DNA of 64,000 nucleotides from contig FREY01000003.1 in the NCBI GenBank assembly GCA_900143635.1, forward strand, positions 186,001 to 250,000, read 5' to 3'. The stretch comes from Rhodobacteraceae bacterium Alg231-04. GTDB lineage: Bacteria > Pseudomonadota > Alphaproteobacteria > Rhodobacterales > Rhodobacteraceae. Under the pieces are notes generated by a model. It saw nothing but the letters and a program-made list of their open reading frames with translations, was not told the origin of the DNA and made no database searches. The position numbers and the translations under genes were made by a program. Positions 8,006 to 17,939 of this stretch are shown here, one piece after another; positions within the stretch are counted from its first letter, which is position 1, and each line of letters starts with the position of its first letter.

Positions 8006-8755
8006 ATGCCCAGCGATACCCCCCAGCCCGCCATTGTCCTTGTCCGCCCGCAGATGGGTGAAAACATCGGCGCCGCCGCGCGGGCGATGTGGAACTTCGG
8101 CCTCGACCGGATGCGCATCGTCGCGCCGCGCGATGGCTGGCCCAACCCCAAGGCGGTTGCCATGTCCTCGGGTGCGGGGCGTCTGCTGGACGAGGCGCAG
8201 CTTTGTGCCGATCTGCCCGAAGCACTGGCCGATTGCACCTATGTCTTTGCCACCACAGCGCGCCAGCGTGGGCTGACCAAACCGGTCTACAGCCCCGAAG
8301 CGGCAATGAAACTGGCCGCCGAGAAGATCGCCGCCGGTGAGAAGGTCGCCGTGCTGTTTGGCCCCGAACGTGCCGGGCTGGAAAACGATGATATCGCCAA
8401 GGCAAACGCCATCATCTCGGTTCCGGTGAACCCGCTCTATGCATCGCTGAACCTCGGTCAGTGCGTTTTGCTGAACTCTTATGAATGGATGCGCCAGTCG
8501 GCAGACATCGTTCACGAGACCACAGATCTGGGCCGCGGCGACTGGGCCACCGGTATCGAGGTGGAAAAACTGGTCGAACATTATGAGGAACGCCTGGACG
8601 AGGCCGGTTTCTTCTATCCGCCTGAAAAGGAGGAGAGCATGAAGACAAACCTGCGCAACCTCTGGTCGCGGATGCGGATGACCCGCGCTGATGTGCAGAT
8701 GATGCACGGCGTGATGCGTCAGATGGTTCGCTGGAAAGACCGCAGCAGCAAATAA
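8006..8755 (+). CDS. trmJ: TrmJ-like tRNA 2'-O-methyltransferase
   Basis: 249-residue SPOUT-class RNA methyltransferase. TrmJ methylates the ribose 2'-OH of nucleotide 32 in the tRNA anticodon loop using SAM. Seen: an N-terminal IVLVRPQMGENIGAAARAM (family start IVLV-P-N-GN-GA-ARAM), the motif 2 segment VAVLFGPERAGL and the knot motif 3 NLGQCVLLNSYEW with its conserved Asn. A C-terminal helical part contains charged RMRMTRADVQMMHG. ATG 8006 is preceded by GGAG at 6 nt; an upstream in-frame ATG (7922) lacks homology and a ribosome site. Divergent from the ThiE-like gene. Confidence 0.9.
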   Translation: MPSDTPQPAIVLVRPQMGENIGAAARAMWNFGLDRMRIVAPRDGWPNPKAVAMSSGAGRLLDEAQLCADLPEALADCTYVFATTARQRGLTKPVYSPEAAMKLAAEKIAAGEKVAVLFGPERAGLENDDIAKANAIISVPVNPLYASLNLGQCVLLNSYEWMRQSADIVHETTDLGRGDWATGIEVEKLVEHYEERLDEAGFFYPPEKEESMKTNLRNLWSRMRMTRADVQMMHGVMRQMVRWKDRSSK

Positions 8756-8814
8756 GGCGACTGGACCTTGGCCCTGAGCGGCCCTAGCGTGTCGAAGAAT
8801 TGAATGAGGCAAGC

Positions 8815-9960
8815 ATGAGCAACAAGCGCAGCATTTTCGAAGAGGTAGAGGGCGACCGCCCCTCCGAGGCCCCGGTACAGCCCGGCCTGATCGACCGTGG
8901 ACGCGGCGGTGCACGCCGCGCGATCCGGGTCTGGCTGATGATGCTGTTTGCGCTTGTGGTGGCGATGATTGTTGTTGGCGGGCTGACACGGCTGACCGAT
9001 TCAGGTCTGTCGATTACCGAATGGAAGCCGGTGACCGGAGCCATCCCGCCTCTGAGCGAGGCAGACTGGCAGGCTGAGTTCGACAAATACAAGCAAATCG
9101 ACCAGTGGCAGATCGAAAACCAGTGGATGGAACTGGCGGATTTCAAATCGATCTACTGGTGGGAATGGGGCCACCGTCAGCTGGGCCGGGTCATTGGCCT
9201 TGTCTGGGCGATTGGCTTCTTTGGCTTCCTTGCGCTGCGCAAAATGCCCACCGGCTGGGCCGGACGACTGGCACTGCCGGGTGTCTTGGGCGGCGTGCAG
9301 GGCGGTATTGGCTGGTGGATGGTTGCCTCGGGCGTCACCCGGGGCGAAGGCATGACCTCTGTGGCCTCCTACCGATTGGCGGTTCACCTTGGACTGGCCT
9401 TTGTGATCCTCGGGTTTCTCGCTTGGTACATATTTCAGATGGGCCGCGAAGAACGCGATCTGATGCAGGCGCGCCGTGGCAAAGAGGCCAAGCTTTGGGG
9501 GCTTTCAACAGGCTTGCTGCACTTTGCATTCCTGCAAATCATCCTCGGTGCGCTGGTTGCCGGCATTGATGCCGGGCGCAGCTATACTGATTGGCCGCTG
9601 ATGGGCGGGCAGATCATTCCGCCAGACCCCTTCCTGTTCGAACCTCTGTGGAAGAACTTCTTCGAAAATCCGGGCCTTGTGCAGTTCATTCACCGTATCT
9701 GTGCCTATCTGCTGTTTGCCTTTGGCGTTGTGGTCTGGCTGCGCGGTCGCAAGTCGGCGCATAAGATCACCCAGTTTGCTTTCAACTTTGTCTTTGCAGC
9801 CCTGCTGCTGCAACTCGCGCTGGGTGTGATGACCGTGGTCTATGCGGCCCCGGTTCATGCAGCGATCTCCCATCAGATTGTGGCGATCCTGCTCTGGGTC
9901 TTGATCCTGCGCGCACGTTTCCTGTCGGGCTATCCCGTCGCTACCTCGATTAAAGGGTGA
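8815..9960 (+). CDS. ctaA: Heme A synthase (COX15/CtaA type)
   Basis: 381-residue integral membrane enzyme that oxidises the C8 methyl of heme O to a formyl group, giving heme A for cytochrome aa3 oxidase. About eight helices. Marks: GGLTRLTDSGLSITEWKPVTG after helix 1, WEWGHRQLGRVIGL with the heme-ligand His, and later His residues in AVHLGLAF, QFIHRICAYL and AISHQIVAILL. The two-half duplicated architecture and the length fit class-2 (alphaproteobacterial) CtaA. ATG 8815 has GAGG 5 nt upstream; the ATG at 8800 contains that ribosome site and is less likely. The next gene follows after 6 bp. Confidence 0.94.
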   Translation: MSNKRSIFEEVEGDRPSEAPVQPGLIDRGRGGARRAIRVWLMMLFALVVAMIVVGGLTRLTDSGLSITEWKPVTGAIPPLSEADWQAEFDKYKQIDQWQIENQWMELADFKSIYWWEWGHRQLGRVIGLVWAIGFFGFLALRKMPTGWAGRLALPGVLGGVQGGIGWWMVASGVTRGEGMTSVASYRLAVHLGLAFVILGFLAWYIFQMGREERDLMQARRGKEAKLWGLSTGLLHFAFLQIILGALVAGIDAGRSYTDWPLMGGQIIPPDPFLFEPLWKNFFENPGLVQFIHRICAYLLFAFGVVVWLRGRKSAHKITQFAFNFVFAALLLQLALGVMTVVYAAPVHAAISHQIVAILLWVLILRARFLSGYPVATSIKG

Positions 9961-9966
9961 TTTTTC

Positions 9967-11436
9967 ATGAGTGCATTTGACGAACTGATGGCGTTTGAAC
10001 GCGACACGCAGGCCTTGGGGCAGATCGCTGGGCGGCTTGGCTGGGATCAGGAAACCATGATGCCCCGCGGCGCGGCCCCGCAGCGCGGCGAAGAAATGGC
10101 CGCCATTCAGGCGGTTCTGCACGAACGCCGCTCGGACACGCGGGTGGCCGACTGGCTGGCCGCAGCCGAAGCCCCGGATGAGGCGGGCGCCGCCCAGCTG
10201 CGCGAAATCCGCCGCTCCTATGAGCGCACGATGAAAGTACCTGCCGATCTGGCCAAGAGATTGGCGCAGGTCACTTCCATGGCGCAGGGCAAATGGGCTG
10301 CAGCCCGCAGCGACGAAGACGTCGCGGCCTTTGTGCCGGTGCTGGAAGAAGTGGTGGCGCTGAAACGCGAAGAAGGGGCAGCCCTGGCCAATGGTGGTGA
10401 TCTCTATGACGCCATGGTCGAGGATTACGAGCCCTATACCACCGCCGATCAGATCGCCGCGATCTTTGACGCCATGCGTCCGCGTCTGGTGGATCTGCGC
10501 GCCTCGGTACTGGCGCAGCCGGCCCCCAAGGCGCTGCAAGGCACGTTTGATGAAACCAAACAGATGCAGCTGACGCGCAAAATCGCCAAGACCTTTGGCT
10601 ATGACATGTCGCATGGCCGTGTCGACAAGGCGGTGCATCCCTTCAGTTCCGGCTCGGGTCTGGACGTGCGTATCACCACCCGCACCAGCGAGACCGATCC
10701 GTTCAACTGTTTCTATTCCACCATTCACGAGGTCGGCCACGGCGCTTATGAACAGAACATCAGCCCCGACTACCTGCTGACCCCGCTGGGCGCAGGCGTG
10801 TCCATGGGCGTTCACGAAAGCCAGAGCCGCATCTATGAGAACCAGATCGGTCGCAGCCGCGCCTTTACTGGCTGGCTGTTTGGTGAGATGCGCAACAGCT
10901 TTGGCGACTTTGGTATCGCGGATGCAGACGCGTTTTATGCGACGGTCAATGCGGTCCATAATGGCTATATCCGCACCGAAGCGGATGAGGTGCAGTACAA
11001 CCTGCACATCATGCTGCGCTTTGATCTGGAACGGGCGCTGATGTCCGGTGATCTGCAGGTCAAGGATCTGGAAGCCGCCTGGAACGACCGCTTCAAGGCT
11101 GACTTTGGCTATGCGGTCGACAAGCCCTCAAATGGCTGTCTGCAGGATGTGCATTGGTCGGTTGGCCTGTTTGGCTATTTCCCGACTTATTCACTGGGCA
11201 ACGTCTATGCCGGGTGCCTGAACGAGGCCCTACGCCAAGCGGTTCCCGATTTGGATGCACAATTGGCTGAAGGCGATACCAGCGGGGCGACCACCTGGCT
11301 GCGCGAGAACCTGCAGCAGTTTGGCGGCCTTCGCGCACCGCGCGATACCATTCAACACGCGGCGGGTACCGTGCCAAGCCATGAACCGCTGCTCGCCTAC
11401 CTGGAAGACAAGTTCAACGGCATCTACGGCCTGTAA
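9967..11436 (+). CDS. M32-family metallocarboxypeptidase (Taq type)
   Basis: 489-residue zinc carboxypeptidase of family M32. The zinc motif HEVGH is at residues 254-258, inside FYSTIHEVGHGAYEQN, and is followed by GVHESQSRIYENQIGRS, which supplies the third ligand (Glu). Further family marks are DVRITTR just before the motif and a C-terminal NGCLQDVHWSVGLFGYFPTYSLGN segment. Cytosolic, no signal peptide; removes C-terminal residues from peptides. It follows ctaA after only 6 bp and probably shares its transcript, although no functional link is known. Confidence 0.94.
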   Translation: MSAFDELMAFERDTQALGQIAGRLGWDQETMMPRGAAPQRGEEMAAIQAVLHERRSDTRVADWLAAAEAPDEAGAAQLREIRRSYERTMKVPADLAKRLAQVTSMAQGKWAAARSDEDVAAFVPVLEEVVALKREEGAALANGGDLYDAMVEDYEPYTTADQIAAIFDAMRPRLVDLRASVLAQPAPKALQGTFDETKQMQLTRKIAKTFGYDMSHGRVDKAVHPFSSGSGLDVRITTRTSETDPFNCFYSTIHEVGHGAYEQNISPDYLLTPLGAGVSMGVHESQSRIYENQIGRSRAFTGWLFGEMRNSFGDFGIADADAFYATVNAVHNGYIRTEADEVQYNLHIMLRFDLERALMSGDLQVKDLEAAWNDRFKADFGYAVDKPSNGCLQDVHWSVGLFGYFPTYSLGNVYAGCLNEALRQAVPDLDAQLAEGDTSGATTWLRENLQQFGGLRAPRDTIQHAAGTVPSHEPLLAYLEDKFNGIYGL

Positions 11437-11553
11437 CCTACTTCAATTAAACATTTTTCCGGTGCAGCCTGCCTGCTCCGGAAATACGTTTCTGGACGTG
11501 CTTTCAAATCTCCAGCTGCGCTGAATTCGCGACAGGACACCATGCCCGAATGG

Positions 11554-11904
11554 CTAAATTAGCGCCATACGTTCGGCGCGTTCCGGGTCAGGGAAGGGGC
11601 GGTATAGCCCAATGTCCGAGGCAGCAATCAGCGTTGTGACATTGGTATAAAGCCGCTCAACCTCTTCATCTTTGGCGCCGAGTGTGCGGAATGCCTGATC
11701 CATCTGGCTCATATCGCTGAATTCGATTTCCAGCAGGAAGTCCCGGCAGCTGTCACTGGCGAGGTTCAGTTTGCGTCGGCATAGACGCCAGTCCCGTATC
11801 TTCCCTCGTTCGACAAGATAGAACATCCATTCATCAACGGCCTTGGCAAAGGCCAGTGCCTTGGTGTCATCTTTCAGGTCGATCGAGCAGTGATAGAGGT
11901 TCAT
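11554..11904 (-). CDS. Conserved hypothetical protein (116 aa, roseobacter type)
   Basis: 116-residue soluble protein starting MNLYHCSIDLKDD and ending RPFPDPERAERMALI. I have seen this pattern in Rhodobacteraceae (possibly the family named DUF6614), but I do not know a function. It has an alternating alpha/beta look similar to ferredoxin-like dimeric barrels: a strand YHCSIDL, a helix AFAKAVDEWMFYL, then a strand DWRLCRRKLNLAS. ATG 11904 has GGAGA just upstream on its strand; the in-frame ATG at 11943 adds 13 unlikely residues. It stands alone between the M32 peptidase and gyrA. Confidence 0.75.
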   Translation of the reverse strand: MNLYHCSIDLKDDTKALAFAKAVDEWMFYLVERGKIRDWRLCRRKLNLASDSCRDFLLEIEFSDMSQMDQAFRTLGAKDEEVERLYTNVTTLIAASDIGLYRPFPDPERAERMALI

Positions 11905-12033
11905 GGGAGTCTCCGCCGGTTGCAATGCGAAGTAATCCTGCACCTTCCGGGTTAGCTTTCCGTAAACCTCCCTTTTGTCGGTTTCTGGTCAGGCAATCTG
12001 GGTCGCTTTCCATGCCGATGCCCGCAAAAACGA

Positions 12034-12064
12034 AAATAGGCGCCCCGTTACGGGGCGCCTATTT
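12034..12064. terminator. Strong terminator downstream of gyrA
   Basis: 14-bp perfect stem AAATAGGCGCCCCG/CGGGGCGCCTATTT around a TTA loop, about 25 bases past the gyrA stop. The symmetric A/T ends make it usable on both strands, but gyrA (minus) is the only gene that points into it. Confidence 0.85.
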
Positions 12065-12088
12065 AGAACTGTTTTTCCGAAAGGAGGA

Positions 12089-14824
12089 TCACTCCTCGCC
12101 GGTTTCGTCCTCTTCACCGTTTTCGGCAATCCAGGCGACCGAAACCACCTCTTCGCCTTTGCCGGTGTCGAATACCTTCACCCCACCAGCAGACCGCGAA
12201 CGGAAGGAAATACCATCGACCGGTACCCGGATCGATTGCCCCTTGGAAGTGGCCAGCATGATCTGGTCCTCAAGATCCACAGGGAAGGAGGCAACAAGTT
12301 CGCCGCCGCGCATTGCCTTGTCCATGGCGGCAACGCCCATCCCGCCACGTCCACGCACAGGATAGTCATGGCTGGACGAAAGCTTGCCAGATCCACCGGA
12401 GGTGATAGTCAGGATCAGCATTTCGGAGGCGGACATTTCCGCATAGCGTTCCGGGCTGATGGTTGCGTTGGGATCCGCCTCATCATCGGCTGCACCCTCG
12501 GCATCATCCGCAAGACCGGCAACCGCGCGGCGCATCTTCAGATAGGCAGCACGTTCATCCGAGGCGGCCTCGAAGTGGCGGATCACCGACATCGACACAA
12601 CCGTATCGTCGCCGTTCAGCTTGATACCGCGCACACCAGTGGATTTGCGGCCCTTGAAGACCCGCACATCGGTAGTCTGGAAGCGGATCGCGCGGCCAGA
12701 GTTGGTGATCAGCATGACATCGTCGTCTTCGGAACAGATCCGCGCGTTCACCATCTCCACACCCTCGGGCAGGTCCATGGCGATCTTGCCGTTGCGTTTG
12801 ACGTTGACGAAGTCAGACAGCGCATTGCGGCGCACGTCGCCTGCGGTGGTGGCAAAGACGATCTGCAGATTGGCCCATTCGTCCTCGGGCACATCGACCG
12901 GCATAATGGCGGCGATGGAGACACCCGGCGGGATTGGCAGGATATTGACCACTGCCTTGCCCTTGGAGGTTCGGCCGCCCTGCGGCAGGCGCCAGGTCTT
13001 CAGTTTGTAGACCATGCCATCGGTGGTGAAGAACAACAGCTGTGTATGGGTATTGGCCACGAAGAGCGTGGTGATCACGTCCTCTTCTTTGGTCTGCATC
13101 CCCGAAACACCTTTGCCGCCACGCTTTTGGGCGCGGAAATCGGCCAGCGGCGTGCGCTTGATGTAGCCGCCGGAGGTCACGGTCACCACCATGTCCTCGC
13201 GTTCGATCAGGTCTTCGTCGTCCATGTCACCGGACCAGTCGACGATCTCGGTGCGGCGCGGCACGGCGAATTGCGCGCGGACCTCGGCCAGCTCATCTCC
13301 GATGATGCCCATGATGCGTTCGCGGCTGGACAGAATCTCAAGGTATTCCTTGATCTTACCGGCCAGTTCTTCCAGCTCATCCGTGACTTCCTTAACGCCG
13401 ATCTGGGTTAGGCGCTGCAGGCGCAGTTCCAGAATGGCGCGGGCCTGCGTTTCGGACAGGTTATAGGTGCCGTCTTCATTGGCGGTATGGGTCGGATCAT
13501 CGATCAGCTTGATATATTCAAGGATCGGCTGGGCCGGCCAGCGCCGGGTCATCAGTTTCTCACGCGCCTCGGCCGCATCGGCAGAAGAGCGGATGGTGGC
13601 GACGATCTCGTCGATATTGGTGACGGCGACGGCCAGACCACAGAGGATATGGCTGCGTTCGCGGGCTTTGCGCAGCAGATAGGCGGTGCGACGGGCAACC
13701 ACATCTTCGCGGAAATCGATGAAAGACGTCAGGAAGCGGCGCAGGGTCAGCTGCTCGGGTCGGCCACCGTTCAGCGCCAGCATGTTGCAACCGAAATAGG
13801 TCTGCATCGGGGTAAAGCGGAACAGCTGGTTCAGCACCACCTCGGGCGTTGCGTCGCGCTTCAGCTCAACAACCACGCGCACGCCGTTGCGATCACTTTC
13901 ATCCTGAACATGGGCGACGCCTTCGATCTTCTTCTCGCGCACTTGTTCGGCGATCTTTTCGATCATTGCCGCCTTGTTCACCTGATATGGAATTTCATCC
14001 ACAACAATGGCATAGCGGTCTTTGCGGATCTCTTCCGTGCGGGTCTTGGCGCGAATAACAACCGAGCCGCGCCCCTCAAGATAGGCTTTGCGCGCACCGG
14101 AACGCCCCAGCATGATCGCGCCGGTGGGGAAGTCGGGGCCGGGTACATAGTCGATCAGCTCTTCGCTGGTCAGATCCGGGTTTTCGATCAGCGCCAATGT
14201 GGCGTCGATCACTTCGCCCAGGTTGTGTGGCGGAATATTGGTCGCCATGCCGACGGCAATGCCGCCCGCACCATTGACCAACATATTCGGGAAACGGGCC
14301 GGCAGAACAGTGGGTTCGCGGTCCTTGCCATCATAGTTGTCCTGAAAATCGACAGTGTCCTTGTCGATGTCGGACAGCAGGAAGGCGGCAGGCTTGTCCA
14401 TCCGCACTTCGGTATATCGCATCGCAGCCGGGTTATCACCGTCCATCGAGCCGAAGTTACCCTGCCCATCCAAGAGCGGCAGCGACATGGAGAAATCCTG
14501 CGCCATCCGCACCAGCGCGTCATAGATCGCGCTGTCACCATGCGGGTGGTATTTACCCATGACATCGCCAACGGGACGCGCCGATTTGCGGTAGGATTTG
14601 TCGTGGCTGTTGCCGGTTTCATGCATCGCATAAAGAATGCGGCGGTGCACCGGTTTCAGCCCGTCGCGCAGGTCAGGAATGGCCCGGCTGACGATGACCG
14701 ACATCGCATAGTCCAGGTACGACGTCTTCATCTCGGATTCGATGGAGACAACCGGTCCGTCGTACGCAGGGCGTGCAGGCGGGGTTTCATCCATGTTTTC
14801 AGGGGTTTCCGGCGTATCGCTCAC
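12089..14824 (-). CDS. gyrA: DNA gyrase subunit A
   Basis: 911 residues. The DNA-cutting subunit of gyrase, which introduces negative supercoils with GyrB. The catalytic tyrosine is Y137 in [10 protein letters not shown]. The quinolone-determining region reads [13 protein letters not shown], with Ser98 and Asp102 at the positions of E. coli Ser83 and Asp87, i.e. the susceptible form. The GyrA-box QKRGGKG opens the C-terminal beta-pinwheel, so this is gyrase rather than ParC. It is longer than E. coli GyrA (875) because of insertions in the C-terminal half (acidic stretch [18 protein letters not shown]) and an acidic tail. Transcribed alone and divergent from usg. Confidence 0.98.
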   Translation of the reverse strand: MSDTPETPENMDETPPARPAYDGPVVSIESEMKTSYLDYAMSVIVSRAIPDLRDGLKPVHRRILYAMHETGNSHDKSYRKSARPVGDVMGKYHPHGDSAIYDALVRMAQDFSMSLPLLDGQGNFGSMDGDNPAAMRYTEVRMDKPAAFLLSDIDKDTVDFQDNYDGKDREPTVLPARFPNMLVNGAGGIAVGMATNIPPHNLGEVIDATLALIENPDLTSEELIDYVPGPDFPTGAIMLGRSGARKAYLEGRGSVVIRAKTRTEEIRKDRYAIVVDEIPYQVNKAAMIEKIAEQVREKKIEGVAHVQDESDRNGVRVVVELKRDATPEVVLNQLFRFTPMQTYFGCNMLALNGGRPEQLTLRRFLTSFIDFREDVVARRTAYLLRKARERSHILCGLAVAVTNIDEIVATIRSSADAAEAREKLMTRRWPAQPILEYIKLIDDPTHTANEDGTYNLSETQARAILELRLQRLTQIGVKEVTDELEELAGKIKEYLEILSSRERIMGIIGDELAEVRAQFAVPRRTEIVDWSGDMDDEDLIEREDMVVTVTSGGYIKRTPLADFRAQKRGGKGVSGMQTKEEDVITTLFVANTHTQLLFFTTDGMVYKLKTWRLPQGGRTSKGKAVVNILPIPPGVSIAAIMPVDVPEDEWANLQIVFATTAGDVRRNALSDFVNVKRNGKIAMDLPEGVEMVNARICSEDDDVMLITNSGRAIRFQTTDVRVFKGRKSTGVRGIKLNGDDTVVSMSVIRHFEAASDERAAYLKMRRAVAGLADDAEGAADDEADPNATISPERYAEMSASEMLILTITSGGSGKLSSSHDYPVRGRGGMGVAAMDKAMRGGELVASFPVDLEDQIMLATSKGQSIRVPVDGISFRSRSAGGVKVFDTGKGEEVVSVAWIAENGEEDETGEE

Positions 14825-15017
14825 GTTTGCTGCCCGTCTTTATTATGGGGTCTATATCTTGTGGATGCACTCTATCAGACCCGGCATATAAGGTGCAAGT
14901 CAGCAGCCCGGTCGCATGCAGTTTCATCGTTCACGCTTCGGTAACACTTTGTTTTCGTATGTTATTAACCATAAGCGCGCTACCATTATCCTACCGTTCC
15001 AGAAATGGAGGCAAATT

Positions 15018-15287
15018 ATGGAGCAGAGCGAAACCGAACTGATGCTGAAGGGCTATGGGCTGACCACAGCCGAGTTCACCTATCACATGCCCGACTATTC
15101 GCATGTGCTGAACACCTTCGTCTGGCAGGAATATGACCTGCTGCCAGACCATCCCCGATTGTTCAAATTCATAGAATTCTGGCAGAACGAGATTGAAGGC
15201 CCGCTGCATTCGATACGGTTCTCGCATCGAAAGATGATCAGCCCCGGCGAGTGGCGCAATGTGAAGGGCGTGCTGCGGCTACACTAG
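15018..15287 (+). CDS. Usg family protein
   Basis: 89-residue small protein of the Usg family, found almost only in Alphaproteobacteria and historically named for a position near trp genes; its function is not established. Characteristic residues are GYGLTTAEFTYHMPDY near the start and WQEYDLLPDHPRLFKFIEFW in the middle. ATG 15018 is preceded by ATGGAGG at 7 nt. An upstream frame to 14916 has no ribosome site. Divergent from gyrA, and followed after 70 bp by a convergent radical SAM gene. Confidence 0.88.
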   Translation: MEQSETELMLKGYGLTTAEFTYHMPDYSHVLNTFVWQEYDLLPDHPRLFKFIEFWQNEIEGPLHSIRFSHRKMISPGEWRNVKGVLRLH

Positions 15288-15357
15288 CCGCGCCCTCCGC
15301 AAGACCGCGATTTTCCGGATGGATCGGGCGGTATCTGTCCACTCGTCAGAAGGCCGG

Positions 15358-16311
15358 TTAGGCGGAACAGCTTGCGCCACCCAACACGCAGAACTTGGCG
15401 CAGTGGGGATGGTTCAGCTGCACATCTGCTTCGGCGTCTTTTAGGGTTTTTCCCATCTCGAATTCCGATGTGTAAGGCAGCAGGGTGCAGGCAAGAACCG
15501 ATGGTTGTTCGGCGCCCTTGCGCTTTACCACCATCCGCGAGGAAGCACACATGACATCCTTCGGAGATTTGTTCAGGATGTCCCAGCAAGCCGTTGTTAT
15601 TTCAGGAACTTCCACCTGTTCATCCATCTCTGGAAACAGCACGCAGGCGGCCGGGTTGGCGGCATCGATGGCATAACCCTGTGCCGCAAAAAGGGCCGCA
15701 AAGCCCGCACGGGCTTCCGCGTCGCTTTCCCCCCAGACCGTGCGTCCGGCGACTGCCATTTGAATGCCATTGTCGCGCAGCCAGTCCATGCCCTCCAGCG
15801 TTTTGGCAAAGCTGCCATTGCCGCGTTCTACGTCGTGGTTGTGTTGGGCGTGGTGATCCAGTGAAATGCGCAAAGTCAGTTTGCCGGGAAAATCCGCCTC
15901 AAGCGCCAGCAGGCCTTCGCGCACTGATTTGCGCATCATCGGCCGCATCGCATTGGTCAGCACCAGCACCTCATAACCGCGCTCCAGTGCGGCGCGGGTC
16001 ATCGCGTTCATCTCGGGGTTCATATAAGGCTCACCACCGGTAAAGGCGATTTCGCGGATCGGCCAGCGACGCTCTTCGATCTGATCCAGATAATCTTCGA
16101 CCTCAGATGCGGACAGGTAGACCAGCGCATCATTGCTGGGCGAGCTGAGAATATAGCAGTTGCTGCATTCGATATTGCACAGGGTGCCGGTGTTGAACCA
16201 CAGGGTTTCCGGGTGGCTCAGCGGTACCGAGGCACGGGTCTGGCCGTCAGCCGTCACGAAACTGTCCTGAAACTTGCCTAGATTGGCGGTGGGGTGGGGC
16301 AAGTCTTTCAT
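15358..16311 (-). CDS. Radical SAM protein with C-terminal cysteine cluster
   Basis: 317-residue radical SAM enzyme. The 4Fe-4S motif is C45-x3-C49-x2-C52 (LCNIECSNCY), followed by the SAM-binding FTGGEPYMN and VLTNAM segments. Further cysteines sit in the C-terminal third (ACW, MCASS, ACTLL) and at the very end, C304, C308 and C315 (HCAKFCVLGGASCSA), suggesting auxiliary iron-sulfur sites as in SPASM or twitch proteins. No precursor peptide or maturation partner is adjacent: it is flanked by convergent usg and divergent zwf. The substrate is unknown. Similar stand-alone genes occur in other roseobacters. Confidence 0.85.
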   Translation of the reverse strand: MKDLPHPTANLGKFQDSFVTADGQTRASVPLSHPETLWFNTGTLCNIECSNCYILSSPSNDALVYLSASEVEDYLDQIEERRWPIREIAFTGGEPYMNPEMNAMTRAALERGYEVLVLTNAMRPMMRKSVREGLLALEADFPGKLTLRISLDHHAQHNHDVERGNGSFAKTLEGMDWLRDNGIQMAVAGRTVWGESDAEARAGFAALFAAQGYAIDAANPAACVLFPEMDEQVEVPEITTACWDILNKSPKDVMCASSRMVVKRKGAEQPSVLACTLLPYTSEFEMGKTLKDAEADVQLNHPHCAKFCVLGGASCSA

Positions 16312-16463
16312 TAAACAGCGATCCTGAGCGGTTTCATTCAGAACTGTCTAGCCTATACTGTGGATCAGTTCATAGACGGATTGCGGCGTTCTGACACGGA
16401 AGTGATACCCTGTTGCCGCAGTTAAGGACACGGCAGAAAGCCGCGTAAAAACAAGGAATAAGA

Positions 16464-17939
16464 ATGGTTTCTCGTGTCATCCCTGTAGATCCGTTTGACT
16501 TGGTGATTTTTGGCGGCACCGGCGATCTGGCGCAGCGCAAGATCCTGCCGGCGCTGTTTCGGCGGTTCCGGGGTGGTCAGATGCCGACAGGGGCACGGAT
16601 CATTGGCGCCGCGCGCGCGAGCATGGACACGGATGCCTATCGCGCCTTTGTCATGTCAGCCTTGCAGGAATTCAGCGGTGATGGCAGCGCGCAGGAGATT
16701 GCCGACTTTCTGAGCCGTATTCACTATGTCATCCTGGATGCGGACGGGGATACCGGATGGTCCACGCTGCGCGGTTTCTTTGATCAGGACGACGAGTTTG
16801 ACGAGGCCAACCCACCGGTGCGGGTCTTTTATTTTTCGGTTCGGCCGCGTCTGTTTGGCGGGCTGGCTGAACGCCTGTACCGCTATGGCATGGCCAAGGG
16901 TGGGCGCATTGTGGTCGAAAAACCCTTTGGCAATGATTTGGAGACCGCTCGCACCCTCAATCAGATGCTGGCCGCCTATTTCCACGAAAGCCAGATCTAC
17001 CGGATCGATCACTATCTGGGCAAGGAAACCGTTCAGAACCTGATGGCGATCCGCTTTGGCAATATGCTGTTTGAGCCGCTCTGGAACAGCCAATACGTGG
17101 ATCACATCCAGATCACCGTGGCGGAAACGGTCGATGTGGAGGGGCGTGAGGATTATTATGACCGCGCCGGCGCCATGCGCGACATGATGCAAAACCATCT
17201 GATGCAGCTTTTGTGTCTGATTGCGATGGAACCGCCGGCCAAGTTTGATTCAGATGCGGTCCGGGATGAAAAACTGAAAGTCATTCGCGCGCTTGATCCG
17301 GTGCAGCCGCATCATATCGTGCGGGGGCAATACAGCGGGGATGCAGACGTGGGCCTGCCGTCTTACCGGGATACTGTGGGAAATCAGCGCTCCACCACCG
17401 AAAGCTATGTGGCGCTCAAGGCGCATGTGTCGAACTGGCGGTGGGCCGGTACGCCGTTTTATCTGCGCACGGGTAAACGGCTGGTGGCGCGGTCTTCGGT
17501 GATCAATGTGATGTTCAAGGATGCACCCCATTCGATTTTTGGCGCCGATGCTGGTCGGCACGCCAATCTGCTGACCATCCGTCTGCAGCCAAACGAAGGC
17601 ATTACCCTGCAGGTGACCATCAAGGAGCCGGGGCAGGGCGGGATGCGTTTGGTCGATGTGCCGCTGGATATGAGCTTTGCCGAGGCACTTGGGAAAGAGG
17701 GAAGCCACCCGGCCGATGCCTATGAGCGACTGATCATGGATGTGATCCGCGGAAACCAAACCCTTTTCATGCGCGGAGACGAGGTCGAAGCGGCCTGGGC
17801 CTGGACCGATCCGGTGATTGCGGGCTGGACGGCGCGCGGAGATGTCCCTAAACCCTATGATAGCGCTAGCATAGGCCCCGGAGATGCGGATTTGCTCATG
17901 CGGCGCGATGGACGCGAATGGCGGGGGATACGCCCATGA
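16464..17939 (+). CDS. zwf: Glucose-6-phosphate 1-dehydrogenase
   Basis: 491 residues. Oxidises glucose 6-phosphate to 6-phosphogluconolactone with NAD(P), the entry to the Entner-Doudoroff and pentose phosphate routes. Marks: nucleotide loop FGGTGDLAQRKILPAL at the N-terminus, the VEKPFG segment, the active-site RIDHYLGKETVQNLM with its catalytic His region, and the substrate-site GKRL. Length matches the family. It heads a tight zwf-pgl-pgi cluster and overlaps pgl by 4 nt. There are 152 bp upstream after the divergent radical SAM gene, enough for its promoter. Confidence 0.97.
   Translation: MVSRVIPVDPFDLVIFGGTGDLAQRKILPALFRRFRGGQMPTGARIIGAARASMDTDAYRAFVMSALQEFSGDGSAQEIADFLSRIHYVILDADGDTGWSTLRGFFDQDDEFDEANPPVRVFYFSVRPRLFGGLAERLYRYGMAKGGRIVVEKPFGNDLETARTLNQMLAAYFHESQIYRIDHYLGKETVQNLMAIRFGNMLFEPLWNSQYVDHIQITVAETVDVEGREDYYDRAGAMRDMMQNHLMQLLCLIAMEPPAKFDSDAVRDEKLKVIRALDPVQPHHIVRGQYSGDADVGLPSYRDTVGNQRSTTESYVALKAHVSNWRWAGTPFYLRTGKRLVARSSVINVMFKDAPHSIFGADAGRHANLLTIRLQPNEGITLQVTIKEPGQGGMRLVDVPLDMSFAEALGKEGSHPADAYERLIMDVIRGNQTLFMRGDEVEAAWAWTDPVIAGWTARGDVPKPYDSASIGPGDADLLMRRDGREWRGIRP

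Noticed and set aside
12089-14824. Fluoroquinolone-resistance change in gyrA
   Set aside because: Ser98 and Asp102 are the wild-type residues at the positions of E. coli Ser83 and Asp87.
13487-14944. 485-codon plus-strand ORF opposite gyrA
   Set aside because: Antisense shadow of gyrA in high-GC DNA; its sequence is His/Arg/Gly-rich noise with no domain.
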